Shown: piece by piece, positions 11,013-22,345 of the stretch
Layout of the letters: each line of letters starts with the position of its first letter
Numbering within the stretch: position 1 is the stretch's first letter
From: Aquatica leii
Taxonomy: Eukaryota; Arthropoda; Insecta; Coleoptera; Lampyridae
DNA: 64,000 bases
Assembly (NCBI GenBank): GCA_035610365.1
Contig: CM069435.1
Location: 63,051,389 to 63,115,388 of the forward strand
Reading direction: 5' to 3'
Notes under the pieces: generated by a model
What the model was told of the DNA's origin: nothing
What the model saw: the letters and a program-made list of their open reading frames with translations, nothing else
Database searches by the model: none
Position numbers and translations under genes: made by a program

Positions 11013-12387
11013 TGTAACGTGTAAATTTTCTACGTTTGAATAAGTCTGTTTTTTTAAGTAACATTTTTGTATTCGCTGTTTATGATAAATCCTTTGGCGC
11101 AAGCATTTGACGCACGCACATGCGTTATGAGTCTCCTTCTTAAGTACGAAGTCATTTTTCGCCATCTTACGTTCGCAATGAAGTAGTGAGCGGACATTTT
11201 TTTGCGTGCTGCAAAAAGTGGAATTACCACTTATGTAATTTGTGTTTGTGAATTTTTGCGTAATGGGGCAAATTATTTAAGCCTGCATTTGTTCGTAGCT
11301 TCGCATTTTGTTGTTTAGAATAAAAACCCGTAAATTAGAAGGGGTAAGTCATTTTTGTTTCGATGCGCATGTTTAATACATCGCAATTTACGTTTTAGTT
11401 TTTTTTTCTTTGTTCCGGATTTTTGGTTTCAAATCTTCGAAAAAGAATTACGAATTTGATTTACGAAAGTTGCATCATATTACGTCATTTCAATGGAAAG
11501 TTGCGCAATAATTTTTGTACGTTCGAATTGGAAATCTTTGCTTTTGATATACGACTACGCTTTCTGATTTATTCGATGCTTTGATTTGTGTACGTTTGGA
11601 TTCGTTTTTGGTTACGAAAATTTCGTTTGGATACGTACGCCTTTTTACGATTTTGATGTTTTGAAATGCGATATGAAATTATGGTTTTACGATGCACGTT
11701 TGATGTTAGTCACAACGTCGCTTTACGAAGAATTTTCCGTTACGAATTATGATTTTTATGAGTAAAAATCGATAGTTATTCATGTTACGTCTGATAAAAT
11801 TTGAGTTGGATGTACGAATGAAATTATCATACGTTACGTTTGTTTTACGATATTCTGGTTAATGGATCTGTACGAATATGAGATCAATCAGAATAAATAC
11901 GGAAAATATGGAAATTTAGATATGCATTTCAAGAATTTCGTAATGTTGCAATCATCGCATAAATTAGTTGAGAACGCGTAAATGACCCCACCAATTCGAC
12001 TTGCGCATTAAAATTTGAAAGCAGGTAACTTTAAATTTATATTTGACCTTCGAAACTGTCAAAATATGTAAATATGTTTTTTGTTATTATGTTAGTGTTA
12101 ATCTTTTGGTTTCAATATTTAACCATTTTATATATAAAAAATATTGTGGCGTCCAATTTATAAAATCTTTTGTATTTATCAAATTCAAAATTATTAATCT
12201 TAAGTAACGTAAGAATTCCCACGACTCTAATTTAATAAATCTGAAAATTATCTCATTGCTCTTATGTAGTTTGTTTGTTATATGTGTTTTAAATAAATAT
12301 TTTTGTGAGCTAGCCACGGTGCATTATTTAATTTATTTTGTTACGATTAAAGTGTATTAGTAAATTATTAGTAAGTTTTATACGACA
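11013..12387 (+). repeat. 5' LTR
   Basis: 1375 bp, TGTAACGTG...TATACGACA. TACGA recurs at least 14 times. A 76-codon minus-strand ORF (12087-12317) reappears in the other LTR and is simply a consequence of the duplication. TATATATAAAA near 12130 could be a promoter, but I cannot place the R region. Confidence 0.88.
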
Positions 12388-14054
12388 CAAATGGCACCCA
12401 TCGTGTGAGGCTAGAGAAAATTCTAACGTTACTGAAATTTTGATTTGATATTGTTTGTATTTTTATGTATTATGATTTGTTTATATTGTTTGTGTATTAT
12501 AACTATGTTATTATGTTATGTAAGGTTTATCACTTGTTTGTGCGAAGGTAAAGTACGATTCATTTTAAGTTTACGATATAATTTGAAATATGATTGATCT
12601 GATTTCGTTATTGATTTTGATTTGTAACTTTGGCTACGATTACATTGTTGTGATGATTTACATTCTGTGTACGACTTCTGATTTATGATTTTGTTTAGAT
12701 TTTTTGAATTTTCTAAAAATCGAGTTAGATCTTTTATTTAGTATGAATTGTATTTGAACTTGTGTGCTTTCGATTTTGTTTTGCATTCGTCTGATTTCGA
12801 AATGAATGTTTCTCAATTTGTAGAACTTTCAACTGATTTTTGATTCTGCTTAATCCTGAGATTTTCACCAATGTAGTGTGTGCTCGTGTGAATTCTCAAA
12901 TTTTGCATTTGGAAAAGTGGATTGTTTTGCTTATGTTTCTGCTAAGTCTTTATTTTATGATATTGGTTCGTTATGATAAGGTATATTACGTTGAAATTTG
13001 TTCGATCTTGTTTTGTTAAGGTCTTAAAAGAAATTTTCTTCTTTTAGGTTACGAATATGATTTGTGAAATGAAATTCGAAGTGAAACACAAGGTTCACAT
13101 GAATATGTTTTGTCTTTTGTTTTATGTCAATTTAAGTTTTGTTTTGTTTAGAAGCTCTGCCTTCTGGATATGAAATCAGTGATAATATTTTAGGAAATAT
13201 GAACTGTTATTTCTTTTTGATATGTATACGTTAGTATAGTTTTGATTTGTTCGATTTTCTTTTGTTTTTGCTTACGTTCTTGTTTTTTTATTTTGTGTAG
13301 GTACATTCTATGTAGAGTTATTAAGATTCTCTCTCAGCTGGTTTAACCAATTGAAAGATACGAACGGTAACACTACTTAAGATTTGTATGTTATGGATTT
13401 TATAGAAAAATAATGTGATTTTTCTAGTAAAATTTGTTTTGTTTCGTTTGGTTTTTATGCCTATGTAAATAAGTTCTTTGGTATCATTAGGTTGATTTAA
13501 CGATTGTTTGTGTTTGCGTATTTGCATTTTTATGTAGTTTTTTTTTAGTTGTGGGTGTACAACATTATGAGTGGATCCCGTGAAGCTCAGAAGTTCCCTC
13601 TTCTTAGAATTCCTACCATTAATGCAGCAGACTATAGTGATCTTAAATTAATCCTATTTTTGTTTGTACAGTTATGTTTTAGTGTATCGAAGGTTATTTG
13701 TTTATATGAATTATTTTGTTATTCGCTACGTTTCGAAAGTTTCCTTACGTTTGGAAGATTATTTTCTGTGCTCAGTATTTTTGAAAGTTGGTATTCGATC
13801 ATCTGTTATGTTCTTCTTTTGTTATGGTATCTTTAGGACTCACTTAGTATGTTTTACTTTGATAGGTGCGCACCATGATTTGATGTATGAGAATGTTTGT
13901 TGTATGTATGATTCGAGAGATTTTGTTTCGATTGTTTCGTATAATTCCGATACTTGTGAAGTTAGTCTTATTGATACATCCGTTTCGATTTCAAGTTCTT
14001 CTTGGACAATTACTCATTTTTTTATTGTTTTTTTATTTTTGACTAAGTAGCGAG
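12388..14054 (+). other. Internal region of the noncoding LTR element
   Basis: Starts CAAA followed by the PBS-like TGGCACCC at 12392. The rest is T-rich with frequent TACGA and TTCGATT words, the same style as the LTRs. Two overlapping frames (13549-13836 and 13664-14050) are hydrophobic or serine-rich and look like chance products of T-rich DNA. The short segment MSGSREAQKFPLLRIPTIN at 13567-13623 has a more protein-like composition and could be a gag remnant, but I recognise no family. Confidence 0.5.
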
Positions 14055-15429
14055 TGTAACGTGTAAATTTTCTACGTTTGAATAAGTCTGTTTTTTTAAG
14101 TAACATTTTTGTATTCGCTGTTTATGATAAATCCTTTGGCGCAAGCATTTGACGCACGCACATGCGTTATGAGTCTCCTTCTTAAGTACGAAGTCATTTT
14201 TCGCCATCTTACGTTCGCAATGAAGTAGTGAGCGGACATTTTTTTGCGTGCTGCAAAAAGTGGAATTACCACTTATGTAATTTGTGTTTGTGAATTTTTG
14301 CGTAATGGGGCAAATTATTTAAGCCTGCATTTGTTCGTAGCTTCGCATTTTGTTGTTTAGAATAAAAACCCGTAAATTAGAAGGGGTAAGTCATTTTTGT
14401 TTCGATGCGCATGTTTAATACATCGCAATTTACGTTTTAGTTTTTTTTTCTTTGTTCCGGATTTTTGGTTTCAAATCTTCGAAAAAGAATTACGAATTTG
14501 ATTTACGAAGGTTGCATCATATTACGTCATTTCAATGGAAAGTTGCGCAATAATTTTTGTACGTTCGAATTGGAAATCTTTGCTTTTGATATACGACTAC
14601 GCTTTCTGATTTATTCGATGCTTTGATTTGTGTACGTTTGGATTCGTTTTTGGTTACGAAAATTTCGTTTGGATACGTACGCCTTTTTACGATTTTGATG
14701 TTTTGAAATGCGATATGAAATTATGGTTTTACGATGCACGTTTGATGTTAGTCACAACGTCGCTTTACGAAGAATTTTCCGTTACGAATTATGATTTTTA
14801 TGAGTAAAAATCGATAGTTATTCATGTTACGTCTGATAAAATTTGAGTTGGATGTACGAATGAAATTATCATACGTTACGTTTGTTTTACGATATTCTGG
14901 TTAATGGATCTGTACGAATATGAGATCAATCAGAATAAATACGGAAAATATGGAAATTTAGATATGCATTTCAAGAATTTCGTAATGTTGCAATCATCGC
15001 ATAAATTAGTTGAGAACGCGTAAATGACCCCACCAATTCGACTTGCGCATTAAAATTTGAAAGCAGGTAACTTTAAATTTATATTTGACCTTCGAAACTG
15101 TCAAAATATGTAAATATGTTTTTTGTTATTATGTTAGTGTTAATCTTTTGGTTTCAATATTTAACCATTTTATATATAAAAAATATTGTGGCGTCCAATT
15201 TATAAAATCTTTTGTATTTATCAAATTCAAAATTATTAATCTTAAGTAACGTAAGAATTCCCACGACTCTAATTTAATAAATCTGAAAATTATCTCATTG
15301 CTCTTATGTAGTTTGTTTGTTATATGTGTTTTAAATAAATATTTTTGTGAGCTAGCCACGGTGCATTATTTAATTTATTTTGTTACGATTAAAGTGTATT
15401 AGTAAATTATTAGTAAGTTTTATACGACA
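14055..15429 (+). repeat. 3' LTR
   Basis: 1375 bp, collinear with 11013-12387 at a fixed offset of 3042. The only difference seen is G at 14510 against A at 11468. The right target-site copy AAAC follows at 15430-15433. Confidence 0.88.
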
Positions 15430-15433
15430 AAAC

Positions 15434-16086
15434 TAAAACAATTATCTCAAAATTGTATTACATTTAAATTTAAGAAGTAGGAATGTTAATATATCATTTA
15501 ACGTACTTATACTAAGAAATAATCATTTTGTTTTTAATGTTATAGTATTTAATTTAAATACTCAAAATAAAAGTTAATTCTTTTGTTTCAAACGTTATTT
15601 CATTTATACAGTACATGAATGGGCAAGAAAATTATGTTTATCACTTTAATAATTTTATTTTGTATTGGTATGATGATATCTATAATTCTAAGCATTGAGA
15701 TACAATGTTTGAACAACCAATAAAAAAAATACATGTATGAAACATATACTATGGCAAATACAACTACATATGTAAAGTATATACGAGTATAAATTAATAA
15801 ATAATAAAATATGGATAAGGGCCATGTATTTATCATTTCAAATAGCTATTTATAAGTTTAATTCATTCAAACACAGACTTTCAGTTTGGCTTAAAAAGTT
15901 TTTCTCCAGTAGACAGGTAATAAAAATATGTAAGAGTACTAATTGCTTCATCGAAGGTTAAAATTATAGTTATTGACAAAAAATGATCTAAATATCTTAA
16001 TATTTTCTATTGTAAGCATAGCAAAAAACATGTGTCTGATTCATCAACAATAATGTCAAGAATCTCATAAATTGTAAGATGTTGTT
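15434..16086. other. AT-rich intergenic, nothing recognised
   Basis: A 78-codon hydrophobic minus-strand frame at 15600-15836 is rich in I, F, Y and L and looks like a chance frame in AT-rich DNA. No other signal. Confidence 0.5.
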
Positions 16087-16944
16087 TTACATTTTTTTAT
16101 ATATATGATGTAACTTATTTAAAACGTTTTTAGAATGCAATCTTGTGGTAAAAATACCACATAGGATAATATAGAAAACTATGATGTAACTGTTTCTATA
16201 AGTAGTTCCTTTGAACACTAGTTCTTTTACAACAGAAACCAAGGATATATTAATTCTTTGTTTATTTATTTTGAAAGGATCGTGTTTTAAATCTGTTGAA
16301 TAATCAACCATATAAGAAATTTTATTTTGAAAAAAACCGTTAGATTTGACATGGTTTAGAAACTGTAATTGTATTTTTATGGCAATTGTAAAAGTAATAT
16401 TTAAACGAGATGTTATATTTTCTGCAAACTGTTTGTAAGTTTGATAAGCTGCTTCAAATCTGAAACACCAGAAATTTTTCAACGGATCACTTGCTCTTAT
16501 AATGTGGGAATAATAAACTAGAAAATGATGTTTTGGTTTAAGTGAATCCGCAAACAATTTTACGAATAAAGAATTATGTTCTTTAATAAGCTTATCTAAA
16601 TTCAAAAAATCATTATTGTAAAATCAAATCCAATAATTTTACAGAAATCTTTAAGAATTTATAAACATGATCATCTTTTGATATCAAGCCTCCTATCATT
16701 AATAAAATAAAATAAAAAAATGTCTTGATCTCTGAAGCAGTCATCTTACAATTGCCATTTTTTGCTTTTCAGGACCTACCACAATCAATCTGGGCTGTAT
16801 CTTCAGTTTTCTCTTAGAGTAATCTTCCTGGAACAATTCTATTCTTGAAATTACATTATTTATTGTGTGCACGTGAAGACAAAGATCCTCTTGCAAATTC
16901 GGGATAATCGGCTTAATGGTCTTGCTAAGCCTTCTTGGTTGCAA
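16087..16944 (-). pseudogene. Transposase-like protein, C-terminal region (LKPKHHFLVYY family, possibly CACTA-related)
   Basis: An open frame of 172 codons (16605-16087) holds LIKEHNSLFVKLF, LKPKHHFLVYYSHIIR, FWCFRFEAAYQTYKQF, then NITSRLNITFTIAIKIQLQF. Just upstream another frame carries MTASEIKTFFYF-LLMIGGLI (near 16742), and a third frame (16944-16741) carries a leader ending QKMAIVR. The string MTASQM..F...LGLMIGHLV, LIKEHHSLY..LF, LKPKHHFL.HYP..IR..GP, RFE.KH..FK is a conserved block in repeated animal proteins that I associate with EnSpm/CACTA-like transposons. The family name is from memory and uncertain. At least two frameshifts or stops separate the three pieces, so the gene is broken. 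Nothing recognisable of the N-terminal part remains upstream. Confidence 0.6.
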
Positions 16945-18400
16945 AAATGTGTGTAGTAATAATTAATAAGTGTTTGATGGCAGAGCCTTCTCATAGTGTA
17001 ATTTTACTATGTAACAAAAGTTTACTGTAAATAGCTATAACGGCAGTAAACACATTGAAAGTGATTTAACACTTGCGAAATTCAAAATCAGTCTAGTGAG
17101 GTTAAAAGATGATAGTGGAGGTCATATATTTTTACTTATCAATCAGGAAGTGTCGTAAATAATTTTATTTTATTTTAGCAATATGTGCGGTAGCCCCATC
17201 TAGTTAGAAACAAAAATGCTGTAACTCATCGTTATGTAGTTCATTAATAAACGGATTCAAAATTAATTATCTATAAGTTTTTACATTAATATTTATATTT
17301 TTAAAAATAGGACTAATGATCCTATGTCGTGATATTGCCAACCATTGACAATACTATATTTTTTTAGAAACTTTGTAATATGTAGCAAGAGAGAAATTTG
17401 TTTGATGTGACACTTGTCGTAAAGATTTCTTCGGAGTCACTTCCATTCTTTAGCAAATTGCTTCTTCCATTTTCTTATTGAAACACTGACTACGAAACTT
17501 TTTGACTCTATTATGAACATGTTGTGCAAAAGAATCATATCAAAATACGTCATTGGGAAATTGCTCGTAGCAGTTTTGGTAGGATAAATCTCATGTTTCT
17601 TGTTAATTGCGGATTTGCAAACGTAAATAAACCTAAATAATAAAAATGTTGTGTTGTTTGGTAAAAACCATTTCCAATAATCTAAAAAGATATGTTATAC
17701 TCTTGTTAAGTAAATTATTTTTAACTTACGTCAAGTAAAAGCTGCAGTCTAAAAAGTGGCAATAAAATAAGTATTTTGGTAATGAAAACTTGAAGTACTA
17801 TAAAAATATTCTTGAAATCGCAATATAAACAAGCACATCACTGAAATATAAATAAACATTCAAATTGAAAAATCCATTAAAACTGAATCAACGCTGTAAA
17901 ATCAAAGCGTTACTAGAGGATTTCGCTTATCAAACAACATACATATATTTCTCACGCCAAAGGCCTTTTGGCTGGATACGTTGCTCTCCAGGCGTAATCA
18001 TTGTAATAACGTCTTTAAGGCATAAATAACTATCACAATTTTTTGTTTTTTTTTATAATTTTTTTTTTAATTTCAGGCATCTTAAATCTTGATTTGAATT
18101 TAAAATACTTATGACAGCTTTCTAGAAAATAAATTGAGTTGAATATTAAGTGATTAAAACATAATGAATCGACACTTTAAATGTCTCTTGGTTTCTTAAA
18201 TCATTTAAACCAAAAGTTAACTAATCGTAGTACCTATAATTTATTTTATATTATGTTGATATCTCAAAATATCGCAAAATCTAAAAAAAAACTGTCTGAA
18301 ACAAAATTTTGAATTTTATCACGTCATGTTCTATTTCTAAAGATAGAAAACGTAAGTATTAATGATTAAAAAAAATATTTAAAGTAATTACATCAAAATA
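16945..18400. other. AT-rich intergenic, possible unrecognised coding remnants
   Basis: 17130-17600 on the minus strand has short peptide-like stretches (FVVSVSIRKWKKQFAKEWK) that could be the decayed N-terminal part of the gene at 16.1-16.9 kb, but nothing diagnostic. Near 17953-18000 there is a small hairpin around GCCAAAGGCCTTTTGGC. Otherwise no features. Confidence 0.3.
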
Positions 18401-19256
18401 AAGTCATGTAATTGTGTTACAAGCTTTTGTGGTTTTACGAACCTGCACGGCCAACTCACAATAGTCGGAGAGAGGGGTAGGTTTTCTAGAAGTATATAAA
18501 AGATAATTAAGGGCGCCAGAGCTTATTCCAAAAGTGGCTTCTGTCCGCTACTACAGTAAAAATATATAGCGAAAAATAGTTTGTAGTAAATATCGTTTAC
18601 ATAATTAGTAAGATGGCATTACTGACAATCAAATACAGAAATAAGAAAGCACTACGCTAATGTTAACTTATCATAACAAAGCGTGTGAAATTAATATAGC
18701 ATTAACGTTAATCAATCGGTAGTACACAGCATGCACAACTTGACATAAGTAAAATTTACTACCTAGCTGGTAAACAACAATAGCGATAATTACAGAATTA
18801 ATAGCAAAAGTTTCGTGATTGACCCGGTTGACTACGAAATAAAACATATAAAAGCACTTACCATCAATACAGGAGTTTTGACAGGTGTGTAGAAAGTACT
18901 TTCCCGACACGTACCCTGTAAGCAATTTGAATCGCAAATCGTGTCAAACTAATGTCTCACGAAATCAACATCTACAACAATTATTACTTAAGATACAAGA
19001 AAGTATAAATAATATAAACCGGTTGTTATATGCTGTGGTACCCCTTTTGTCGTTGGTTTAATTAGTTATAACCATAAGTCTTATAAAGAAAAAGTTAACA
19101 TCGTCCCATCCAAATATTTGTCGAGGTTCATTCCTCCGTAAATTGGTATCGAATACAGAATAGCGTTGGAACACAAATAGGTGGTGAACACGGACACGGC
19201 GTGTCAGCCACGTGTAGCACTCTTTGGCCGGGAAGGCTCCGCAAGACACCCAATTT
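18401..19256 (-). other. Internal/leader sequence next to an LTR-like unit, no coding motif
   Basis: On the minus strand, immediately after the LTR-like end at 19257, the sequence reads AAATTGGGTGTCTTGCGGAG, which resembles a primer-binding site (TGGGTGTC...). Beyond it no gag or pol motif is visible. A TATATAAAAG at 18495 with GAGA-like GGAGAGAGGGG upstream looks like a core promoter on the plus strand, but no gene follows that I can read. Confidence 0.3.
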
Positions 19257-20083
19257 TGTAGCGTGGAAATCGCCTTACGCTGGTGCTCAAGTACGGCAAC
19301 GTGATGCCTTATTTAGTAGTAGTTTACGATATCCATTTATCGAGAGTATAACAGGTGCAAAATGAAGGGACACAAAATGGCTGTCAAAAGGAAAACGAAT
19401 TACCAACGAGTTTATACTAAAAGACGACTTTAGCTTACCCTGTAACGTCTCAAAGAAACTAGGTAATTAAATAATTATAAATGGTTTTCCATTATTTCCC
19501 AGATGGTAACGGATATATCTCAATATTCACTAGTTACAGACCATTTTACTTCATTCACATGTGACGACTTTCTACCAAATGACATCTAATACGCAAAGGA
19601 TCGTTAGCGGGCGTTAAAACCCGAATCTAATTTCACGTCGAAAACACATAGGCGTGCCTAATGAAAATTTTGACCGTAACAGATTAACAAAGGCGTACGT
19701 AAAGAAAATTCGACCGTAACAGATTCCCCCCCAGCAAGATAAAAGCGTGGAGCGAGAATAACGAAAACAAAGCTAAAATGAAGACAGAAATTTAGGCATA
19801 CGCCAAGGATAGAACCCTAAAATCCAAAACCAACCCCAAAACACAATAACGCCCAACCCCAGAAGAAACGTAGATGAAAGAAATTTTCTCAGTTTACCAA
19901 GCATCATCAACCAGATGTGTCCAAAAGTCGCATGAAGCGGAATGATACTTCAAAGAACCAGAAACTCAACCAACAGAATAGAAGCATCAGAACAGGTACT
20001 CGTTAAAAGTCGACAACAGTCGTTACGCTAAAAAGCAAGAAAGCAACGCAGTCCCATAGACGTAAAGAAAATTCGACCGTAAC
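19257..20083 (-). repeat. LTR-retrotransposon terminal region with a repeated LTR start
   Basis: On the minus strand TGTTACGGTCGAATTTTC begins at 20083 and again at 19718, and a variant (TGTTACGGTCAAAATTTTC) begins at 19680, about 38 bases further on. The copy at 19718 is preceded by CTGGGGGGGAATC, a classic polypurine tract. The unit ends TACA at 19257 and is followed by a PBS-like sequence. A PPT before and a PBS after the same unit suggests a head-to-tail or circular-permuted arrangement. Alternatively the PBS match is fortuitous. A diverged relative of the PPT-side sequence lies at the right edge of the window. Confidence 0.5.
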
Positions 20084-20628
20084 AATTGATAATAAAACTT
20101 TAGTCAAAAAAGTTAAGTTAACATGCAATTAATTGTTGTTCCTTAAATGGACAGGTTGTGAAATCGCTTAAACCTTCTCAATGTAATAAAAAAGGGTAAT
20201 CATTTATAAATTTTATAGAATTTATAGTAATTTTGTTGTATCGTTTACAGTGTTAAGATTTAGTTATTGAAAATCGATTGGATCACGTATTGATTGTCGA
20301 AACTTGTAATTGATCATGACTCGTTAAATAGTAAAAAAACTTACGTCATAGACGCAATATCGTATTTGAAATCTCGGATTAATTGGAAATAGCAACCCAA
20401 CTGAGATATTGTGTAACATAAATGGAAATCGCCTTTATCGCTGTAAATCGTTTGGTATTGTAATTGAAGAATTTACATTTTCTGAAGTCAACAGATTTGT
20501 AAAATTTTATTGATATCGTATTGTAGAAAATCAAATGTTTTGAAATTTGACCTTGTCAAACTATTGCATACATACACGTTATTTTGTTTATTCATGTAAA
20601 CGATAATTATTTTATTGTATTGCATGTG
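20084..20628. other. AT-rich intergenic, nothing recognised
   Basis: No ORF and no motif. It separates the LTR-like region from the inverted-repeat element starting at 20631. Confidence 0.5.
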
Positions 20629-20630
20629 TA

Positions 20631-21927
20631 TACAGGGTGTATCTGAAATACGACTACAAACTTAATGAGTTTACTTGTAGTGTTAAATAAATATGTTTCC
20701 TTTAAAAATTTGATCTAAAGTGGTCCGGCTTTAAAATATTTACAATAAAAGTTTTCAGGCCAATCATGGAAATTGTTTGCTGATTGGAACTATGATGGGT
20801 AAATGTTGTAAAATCCGTAAAAAGTATCAATGTATTGTCTTAGTTATTGTTATTTTTATCATCTACAAAAACATTTGTTAATAAAATAATAAGCAGAATG
20901 TTTATTTCATAGAATTATTACTGAAATTATTAATGACTCAGCGTAACAAAATGTATTTTGTGTACACTATCACATTTACCTTTGGTTGTAACCAATAGAA
21001 GACTAAATAAATAAATGCAAAATTCAGCTTTCTTAGAACTGAATTCGACAATTTGATTTATTTCTGTCTCGATTTTGAACGAATCTCTTTAGCTGATGCT
21101 ATGGTTGGTGCAAAGTAATTCGTGTACTCGTATTTCATAATATCGAATTTAATTTTTTTTTATTTTGCACAACTGCAGAATACAGTGATACTGTTTTAAT
21201 GTACGGTGAGTGTAATTATAACCTCCACACCACACGTAGATTGCGGTTTGAGGGATTATCCTAATAGACAATTGCCTTCAATAAACTTTATTTTAACGTT
21301 TACAAAAACTAAAGATGCTCTGCGTACCTACAAAAACCGCGGTCAAGAAAGACCACCCCATGTATTAGCAACGAAAAAACAATAAATCTTTGTAATAAAA
21401 TCAAAACTTTAATACTTGTTTTTCTTCAATGTATTTGCAGATATTGTAAATTGTAGAAGAGCGGGCTTAAAGTAGGACTAGAGAAATAAATCTTGCAGCT
21501 AACAAATACGCTAAATCGTGTTTTAACAAGTTATTATTTACCCGAGTAACGACTTTTAGACGTTCGTGTTTTATTCAATAGAGGAGGTATTATCTAGTGT
21601 ATTTGGAAAGAATGTGCAAAATAACAACTACATTTAAAAACAGTAATTTAACTACGCGTTATCCGATAACATTATTTTGTACTTATTTTTATTTTTGGTG
21701 TCAGCAAATCGCTGAGAAGAAACTTGCACTTCTCATGACATTTTATTTATATTCGTAGAGTCAACAACCGTAGAAAACTACAGATCCGTAATTTCGGATT
21801 TATTTTGCTAAAAATATTAATGTTTCCAAATGTTTTAATAGAACTTATATTTTCATATTTTTTGCTTGTAGTTATGCTCTAATTTTATCTGCTGAAATAT
21901 CAACCCGTTAATTAGATACATCCTGTA
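20631..21927. mobile_element. Mariner-sized element with 14-bp inverted repeats and TA flanks, noncoding
   Basis: Left end TACAGGGTGTATCT (20631-20644) and right end AGATACATCCTGTA (21914-21927) are inverted repeats matching at 13 of 14 positions. Both are flanked by TA (20629-20630 and 21928-21929), as for Tc1/mariner-type insertions. The length of 1297 bp is typical of mariner elements, but I find no transposase motif in any frame, so it is either heavily decayed or a MITE-like derivative. Because TA dinucleotides are frequent here, the match length is the main support. Confidence 0.5.
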
Positions 21928-22153
21928 TAAACTTGTAAGTTAAACCGAGCGTAAATAAGTAAACAAGTTGCTTGAGCCAAAGTAGTTTAGGCTTTATTAC
22001 ACGTTGGCTTGATACTTTTGGAATTCTATTTTGAGCTCCAAACGTAAGTAAGTTGTCATATATTGATTTAACTACTTGAGCCAGAGTGGTTAAGAGTTTT
22101 AAGACGTTTAACATTTGTACAATTTAAATTTATTTGAAATTTCATTCTACTTA

Positions 22154-22345
22154 TCAACCGACTTCAAAAAAAAGGAGGCGGTACTCAATTGCCCAGAATG
22201 TTTTTTTTATGTATGTTCAGCAATCATTTGTGACCATACTGTCCAATTTTGATATTTGTTTTTATTAGAAAGATAGTACCTTCAGAAGCAGTCCCATTTC
22301 AATTTGGTCAAATTCTGATTATGGAATCTATGAGAAAATAATCAA
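22154..22345 (+). repeat. Fragment of a widespread insect interspersed repeat (ACCGACTTCAAAAAA family)
   Basis: The sequence starts CAACCGACTTCAAAAAAAAG and runs through GGAGGCGGTACTCAATT and ATGTATGTTCAG. About 100 bases later comes GCAGTCCCATTTCAATTTGG. This order of words is one I recognise from repeats spread through many insect genomes. I cannot assign its class with certainty (LINE 3' end, Helitron or SINE). No coding sequence is attached. Confidence 0.55.

Larger units (their letters stand above)
11013..15429 (+). mobile_element. Complete LTR retrotransposon without recognisable coding capacity (LARD-like), very young
   Basis: Two 1375-bp direct repeats bound the unit. Each starts TGTAACG and ends ACGACA (TG...CA), and the unit is flanked by the 4-bp duplication AAAC (11009-11012 and 15430-15433). 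Just inside the left LTR, at 12392, lies a primer-binding-site-like TGGCACCCATCGTGTGAGG, which sets the plus orientation. The 1667-bp interior (12388-14054) contains no gag, protease, RT or integrase motif in any frame. By eye the two LTRs differ only at 11468/14510 (A/G), so the insertion is recent relative to everything around it. It must have been copied in trans by a related autonomous element. The 4-bp duplication fits gypsy-like integrases. Confidence 0.88.

Noticed and set aside
12087-12317. 76-codon minus-strand ORF, repeated exactly at 15129-15359
   Set aside because: Its identity in two places is explained by the LTR duplication, and it has no recognisable domain.
13549-14050. Overlapping 95- and 128-codon plus-strand frames in the LTR element interior
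   Set aside because: Hydrophobic/serine-rich translation of T-rich DNA with no Gag, Pol or Env motif; only the first about 20 residues look protein-like.
15600-15836. 78-codon hydrophobic minus-strand ORF that could be taken for a membrane protein
   Set aside because: I/F/Y/L-rich composition is what AT-rich DNA gives by chance; no basic/aromatic topology pattern or family match.
17940-18000. Small hairpin GCCAAAGGCCTTTTGGC, considered as a terminator or RNA gene
   Set aside because: Isolated short stem without conserved context; eukaryotic sequence, so a rho-independent terminator is not meaningful.
18490-18560. TATATAAAAG with upstream GAGA-like sequence as a host promoter
   Set aside because: No readable coding sequence downstream; may be an LTR core promoter, so kept only as a remark.
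21103-21120. GGTTGGTGCAAAGTAATT, similar to the terminal repeat of some mariner elements
   Set aside because: No inverted partner or TA-flanked unit around it; it lies inside the 20631-21927 element and is probably coincidence or a fragment.
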